Shown here: piece by piece, positions 60,015-64,000 of the stretch | Numbering within the stretch: the first letter of the stretch is position 1 | Layout: every line of letters starts with the position of its first letter | From: Serendipita indica DSM 11827 | Taxonomy: Eukaryota > Basidiomycota > Agaricomycetes > Sebacinales > Serendipitaceae | Reading direction: 5' to 3' | Length of the DNA stretch: 64,000 nucleotides | NCBI GenBank assembly: GCA_910890315.1 | Contig: CAJVGD010000050.1 | Coordinates: 1-64,000, forward strand | Position numbers and translations under genes: made by a program | The notes under the pieces: model-generated | The model's input: the letters and a program-made list of their open reading frames with translations, nothing else | Databases searched by the model: none | Told to the model about the DNA's origin: nothing

Positions 60015-60547
60015 TGTGCCTGGTAGCGTGTGGCCGCTCCGACCGGAGGACATGGATACGCGTTATTCAATGTTTCTCCGATTGACAAATTGGCCTCCAT
60101 TATCTCGTGCAAAGGACCCGTGTGCTGCCTGATTGGACATGTCTGATCTCCTTGACTCTGCGCCTGACTGATTGTACAACCAGCATCATCATCATTTCCT
60201 CCCTTTTTTTTTTTGTGTTTATTCTCGTTATGTCTGGTCCCGAAGAGCGTTGCATGTATGTACTATTATGAGCCAGAGGTGGGCGAAGGGGATCTTCGCC
60301 TGTTCCTCTGAGCCCACATACTGACTCGGCTGGCAGTGTAGAATACAATTCGATTAGTCTTTTTATTATTCTACTAGATCCACTGTGAATCCGATGTGTA
60401 AGCTGTGGCACCTGGCTCGCTCCCCGGAATTGGACCATGGCCGGCGCCGGGTGGTGAGGCAGCTACCGCCCGTCATAAAAGGCCTGCATTTCGGTCGGCC
60501 GCCTGAAAGAGAACCACCACACTCTACTCGAAATTCGACGATTGACC
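60015..60547. other. Intergenic between regulator and zinc-cluster gene
   Basis: About 530 bases; a T run near 60206-60215 and no gene. It includes the 3' end of the upstream gene and the promoter of the downstream one. Confidence 0.45.
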
Positions 60548-63500
60548 ATGAGTGACTCTGGAGATGACGATTACCAGGACGCACACGGCGAACACGTTGG
60601 GGCCAAGGACGACGCACGGGGCAACAAGAAACGCAAGATTCAGCGAGGTAAGACGCTAAACAAGCTAGAAATTCATCACCTCTGACATTCGACTAAAGCC
60701 TGTGATACTTGCAGAAGGAAAAAGGCGAGTTTTTGTCCTTGTTGACTGCGCATGCGAGGCCCTGGGTCGCTGACATTCTGCCCTCTCGGTCGCTCTCTCG
60801 ACTTTTCACCCACCTTTACTCTCCTTTCTACACTTTTGGCTCGATTCATCACTCCTGGTTGCACATTGCGACTGCCTGCGCTCCTCGCCACCAGATCCGC
60901 TGCGATGGGCCAACGATGACAGATGGAAAGTGCACAAACTGCATCACATACGGCTATGACTGTACATATGTCGAAATTGCAAAGAAACGAGGCCCACCAA
61001 AGGGTTACGTAGAGTCGCTCGAGAACAGACTCGAGAAGATGGAGAATTTGCTCAAGAGAGTATGTACAGAATCCACTCGACATTGATGTCATGCTCATTC
61101 CCGATCTAGCTTGTGCCTGGCGCAGACTTTACTGCAGAGCTCGGGCCGCCCATCGAACGCAACATTTGGGCCAAGGATCCCTCGGCCTTTCCTGCACGTG
61201 CAAAGGCCATTACAGGTCCCCTCAGTGCAGAAACCGTGTCTACCCCGCTCAATGTGGGCTTTGTGCCCAGGGGGATTGCAGACGACCCCTCCGGCAAACG
61301 ACGAAGACCCGACGGACAATGGACCGTTTGGCAACTTTTCGATCGCATCCATTTCAAACACCATGTCCAATCTCAGTCTCGGTACTGGCGGTCACTTTTT
61401 CGGTCGCTCGAGCGTCTTTATGCACATCCAATCTGCTCTCGACCGCAAGTTTGAGTATCTGGCAAGCAAGTCGGATGGAGAAGTCGTTCCTTCCATCGAA
61501 GAACTCTTTCCTCATTTCAGACCCGAGTATTGGCAACCAAACCCTTGGGAACTTCGCCATCAACCAAAGCGCTCATTGGCAGAGCTTGAATTCCCGCCAG
61601 ATGACCTGCTGGAAAACTTGGTCAACATCTACTTCCTCTCGAACAACTGCCATTTTCCACTCCTCCATCGACCGTCGTTTGAACAACGCTATCGCGCCGG
61701 TCTGCATCGTATCGAGCAACCTTTTGCAGAAGTCGTGTTGCTTGTGTGTGCAGTAGCCTCGAGATGCTGCGACGACCCTCGTGTCCTGCTGGATCCTTCT
61801 GTGCCTCACTCGGCTGGTTGGAAGTATTACGAACAGGTCAACGTGCTGGATAGAAATCTCGTGCTTCCACCGTCGCTCCTTGACCTCCAAAAGATTACAG
61901 TGAGTAATCTCAGCTCTTTTGTAGTCAGTTCTGACAAAGAATAGCTCGCTGCATGGTACATGCTCGAATCCTCGTGCAACTATGCCGCCTGGTCAATCAG
62001 TGGAATCGGTCTCCGACTCGCACAAGATGTCGGTGCACACCGCAAAAAGGTGTACGGCAACCCAATCTCTCCAGAGGACGAGTCGTGGAAACGTGCGTTC
62101 TGGTGCTTGATCGCCGTCGACCGTCTTGCAAGTTCTACTATGGGTCGCATTCCAGCCATTTACGACTCTGAGTACGTATCTATTTGTATTTCTAATACCT
62201 GCTCATCTCCTCTAGCATCGACGTCGATTTGCCACTCGAGGTTGACGACGAATACTGGGCACCGTCTGACCATCCCTTACCTTTCAGCAACCAGTCGACA
62301 AGCCTGCACAGGCATCGGCGTTCATCAGGCTGCTCAAATTGAGCTCCATCATTGCCTATGCCTTGCAAACGATTGTACGTCGTCGCCATGGTGGTTGAAC
62401 GTGGAAGCTGATCCTATACAGTATGCTGTCAACAAGTCGCAATTGAAAGGGACGACTGGCCCGTTGTGGGAGCAACAAGTACTTGCCGAGATTGATACGA
62501 TGTTGAGTAAATGGGTCGACGAGCTTCCACCGCACCGTGAGCATTCTTTTCGCATGCCAATCGACTGACACCGACGTTTTAAAGTTCAATGGCCGAACCA
62601 GGGTGCAGAGCACCCCATCTTCTTTACACAATCTACGTCGCTCTACGCCATCTTCTACCATACGCAAATCCTCGTTCACCACCCATTCATCCTGACGCCC
62701 AAACGACCAAACCCGACTACACCATTCCCCTCTCATCAGATTTGTGTTAATGCTGCTCGGTCGTGCTCACATGTCGTCGATGCATACCGCAAGCGGTCAA
62801 TCTATTTCGCACCTTGGTGTGTTGTCGGCGCCATGTCGGCTGCCATTGTCCTGTTGGAGAATTTGTGGATGGCTGGGACACCGTTTGGACCTGCGTCGGT
62901 GGATATTGCAGCAACGATGGATGACGTGAAGAAGTGCAGCGACGTGATTGGCATTGTCGAGAGGAGATGGCCTTCGATTGGCAAAATGAGGTTTGTTCTC
63001 TTCTCTTGAACTCCCCCCCCTGGTTACAGTGCTAAAATGAATCTCTAGAGATATCATCGCTTTCTTGCTGCTCCTGATGGTACGGGCTTCCCAACACCTG
63101 ACCAACGCGTGGTCGCACCCAAGCCGAAGCCAGTGGCTGGCGTGAAGCGTGGACGAGGAAATACCGAAAGTAGTGGTAAAAGTGCTCGGAAGAGTTCGAA
63201 TGCAGCGACGGCTCATGGCTCGGCTTCGCCACCACGTTATGTTCCGACCCTCCCACCGATGCGTCTTCGCAGAAGCGTACCCAATGGTGCACACACTGCA
63301 GCCACAGCAGGTGCAGTAGGCATGGGACCCGGTATTCCTGGAGCAGCTGGAGCCGCAGGCGGACTCGAGTATACTGCTTACCCAACGACACCTGCCAACT
63401 GGTATGGTCAAGAATCGCCTCATCCAGACGCTTCTGGTAGCTTCTGGTGCAGCGAATGGGGGTGCTGGAAACCCCGGGCCGGATGGTGCTGGACCAGGCG

Positions 63501-63830
63501 GTGCGTTTGGGTATGGTGGTTATGTTGCGTCTGGTGCTGCTTCTGCCGCTGGCGGGCCCGGTGGTCCTCCTGGATCTGGACCACATTCCGCTCAGGAGAG
63601 TTTTATGCGCAGTGATGGGTCGACGGGTGCGGTGCGTGGCTTGCCAATGTGGAGTGGTCCACAGGCTGGAGGCGCGCCTGGTCAAGAATACCAGTGAGTT
63701 TGGATTTTTTTTTTTTTTTTTGGCTTGTGATATTGGGGCTCCTGACTGATGATAAGTGGTCTCTTTTAGCACTTGGGGAGCAGATGAGTGGGCCTACCGC
63801 GGTGGACCCGACCCAGAAACCGCGCAATGA
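60548..63830 (+). CDS. Zn2Cys6 transcription factor with fungal_trans domain
   Basis: Starts at ATG 60548 (MSDSGDDDYQDAHGEHVGAK). Intron 1 (about 60647-60699) leads to ACDTCRRKK. Then a 170-nt GC-AG intron (60725-60894, AAG|gcgagt...ccaccag) joins to IRCDGPTMTDGKCTNCITYG and YDCTY, completing the six-Cys binuclear cluster with exact spacing. A coiled-coil dimer region follows (GYVESLENRLEKMENLLKR). The middle-homology region (PF04082) spans 61.4-62.9 kb: LENLVNIYFLSNNCHFPLLH, LLVCAVASRCCDDPRVLL, LAAWYMLESSCNYAAWSISG, RAFWCLIAVDRLASSTMGR. The C-terminus is Gly/Ala/Pro-rich and ends WGADEWAYRGGPDPETAQ* at 63828-63830. An intron with an 18-base T run lies at about 63694-63769. About 900 residues, nuclear. 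Target genes are not evident from context. Confidence 0.88.
60725..60894 (+). other. GC-AG intron splitting the zinc cluster
   Basis: Donor AAG|GCGAGT, acceptor CCACCAG|ATC. Only this pair restores the spacing C-x2-C-x6-C of the Zn2Cys6 motif (CDTCRRKK|IRC). At 170 nt it is about three times longer than the other introns in the window. Confidence 0.8.
63701..63720 (+). repeat. Poly-T tract in last intron
   Basis: An uninterrupted run of about 18 T inside the last intron of the zinc-cluster gene. It may serve as a long pyrimidine tract but is also a weak point for sequencing accuracy. Confidence 0.8.
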
Positions 63831-64000
63831 TTGATTATCCTTTCCTTGCTCAGATTGAAACTTATACGGATGATACGAATTCATCATGAACCTTTTCTCG
63901 TCTCTAATTCCAGCTTATACCAGCCTTGTCTTGACGGCTATGTAACGCCCGCCTCTTTAGCTCTCTGTTCTGTCACTGTTCTACAGGCTTTTGAAATTTA

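Noticed and set aside
1-64000. CRISPR arrays, bacterial operons, phage or prokaryotic defence systems
   Set aside because: No spaced direct repeats or such genes seen; intron-rich fungal nuclear DNA.

Overview
The window is nuclear DNA from a filamentous fungus, almost certainly an Agaricomycete. Genes are cut by many 45-90 nt GT-AG introns. It holds basidiomycete-typical families: NACHT-type WD40 tails, BTB and F-box family expansions, a short secreted family common in Agaricomycetes, an arrestin-like protein and an LWxLF/ENLSW (PF08550-type) regulator. It also holds an intron-bearing tRNA-Phe. The style, with many tandem F-box/BTB/STAND relics, resembles Rhizoctonia/Ceratobasidium; that placement is inference.

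Layout. 0-6.6 kb: a CD2BP2/Lin1 spliceosomal GYF protein, a cornichon/Erv14 cargo receptor and a long acidic nuclear-looking protein of unknown function. 6.6-12.8 kb: three BTB/POZ-like genes, with an Asn/Gly-rich secreted protein between the first two. 13.7-20.8 kb: two tail fragments of NACHT-WD40 genes, with a nearly complete, young Ty1/Copia element (minus strand, 15430-20265, 5-bp target duplication) inserted between them. 21.1 kb: tRNA-Phe(GAA). 21.7-23.2 kb: gene relics. 23.3-27 kb: an intact M16 insulinase (Ste23 type). 27.2-28.2 kb: an unknown gene. 28.4-31.5 kb: a TPR protein with a STAND-type N-terminus. 31.9-33.1 kb: an F-box-like gene. 33.4-34.6 kb: a second, internally deleted insulinase pseudogene. 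35.2-38.8 kb: an arrestin-like protein with a long Pro/Ser-rich tail, divergent from SEN54 (38.9-40.5 kb). 40.5-43 kb: YTM1 and FCF2, two ribosome-biogenesis genes that diverge from overlapping or nearly touching start codons. 43-44.4 kb: a J-domain protein. 44.5-50.4 kb: four consecutive F-box-like genes, two of them a tandem duplicate. 52.4-60.0 kb: a very large PF08550-type regulator. 60.5-63.8 kb: a Zn2Cys6 transcription factor.

The conserved housekeeping genes cover mRNA splicing (LIN1), tRNA splicing (SEN54), ribosome assembly (YTM1, FCF2) and ER export (ERV14). The expanded families between them (BTB, F-box, WD40/TPR STAND relics) are typical fast-evolving accessory genes.

A key caution: many genes, including conserved ones expected to be functional, show single-base frame shifts, several lying in homopolymer runs. 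Paralogue comparison shows a missing T in the longest T run on each side of the F-box duplicate. This looks like systematic homopolymer under-calling in the assembly, so a frameshift alone is weak evidence for a pseudogene here. I found no convincing new defence or biosynthetic system. The most interesting items are the insulinase copy that lost its catalytic middle, the GC-AG intron that splits a zinc cluster, the shared-start YTM1/FCF2 promoter and the unequal LTRs of the young Copia insertion.
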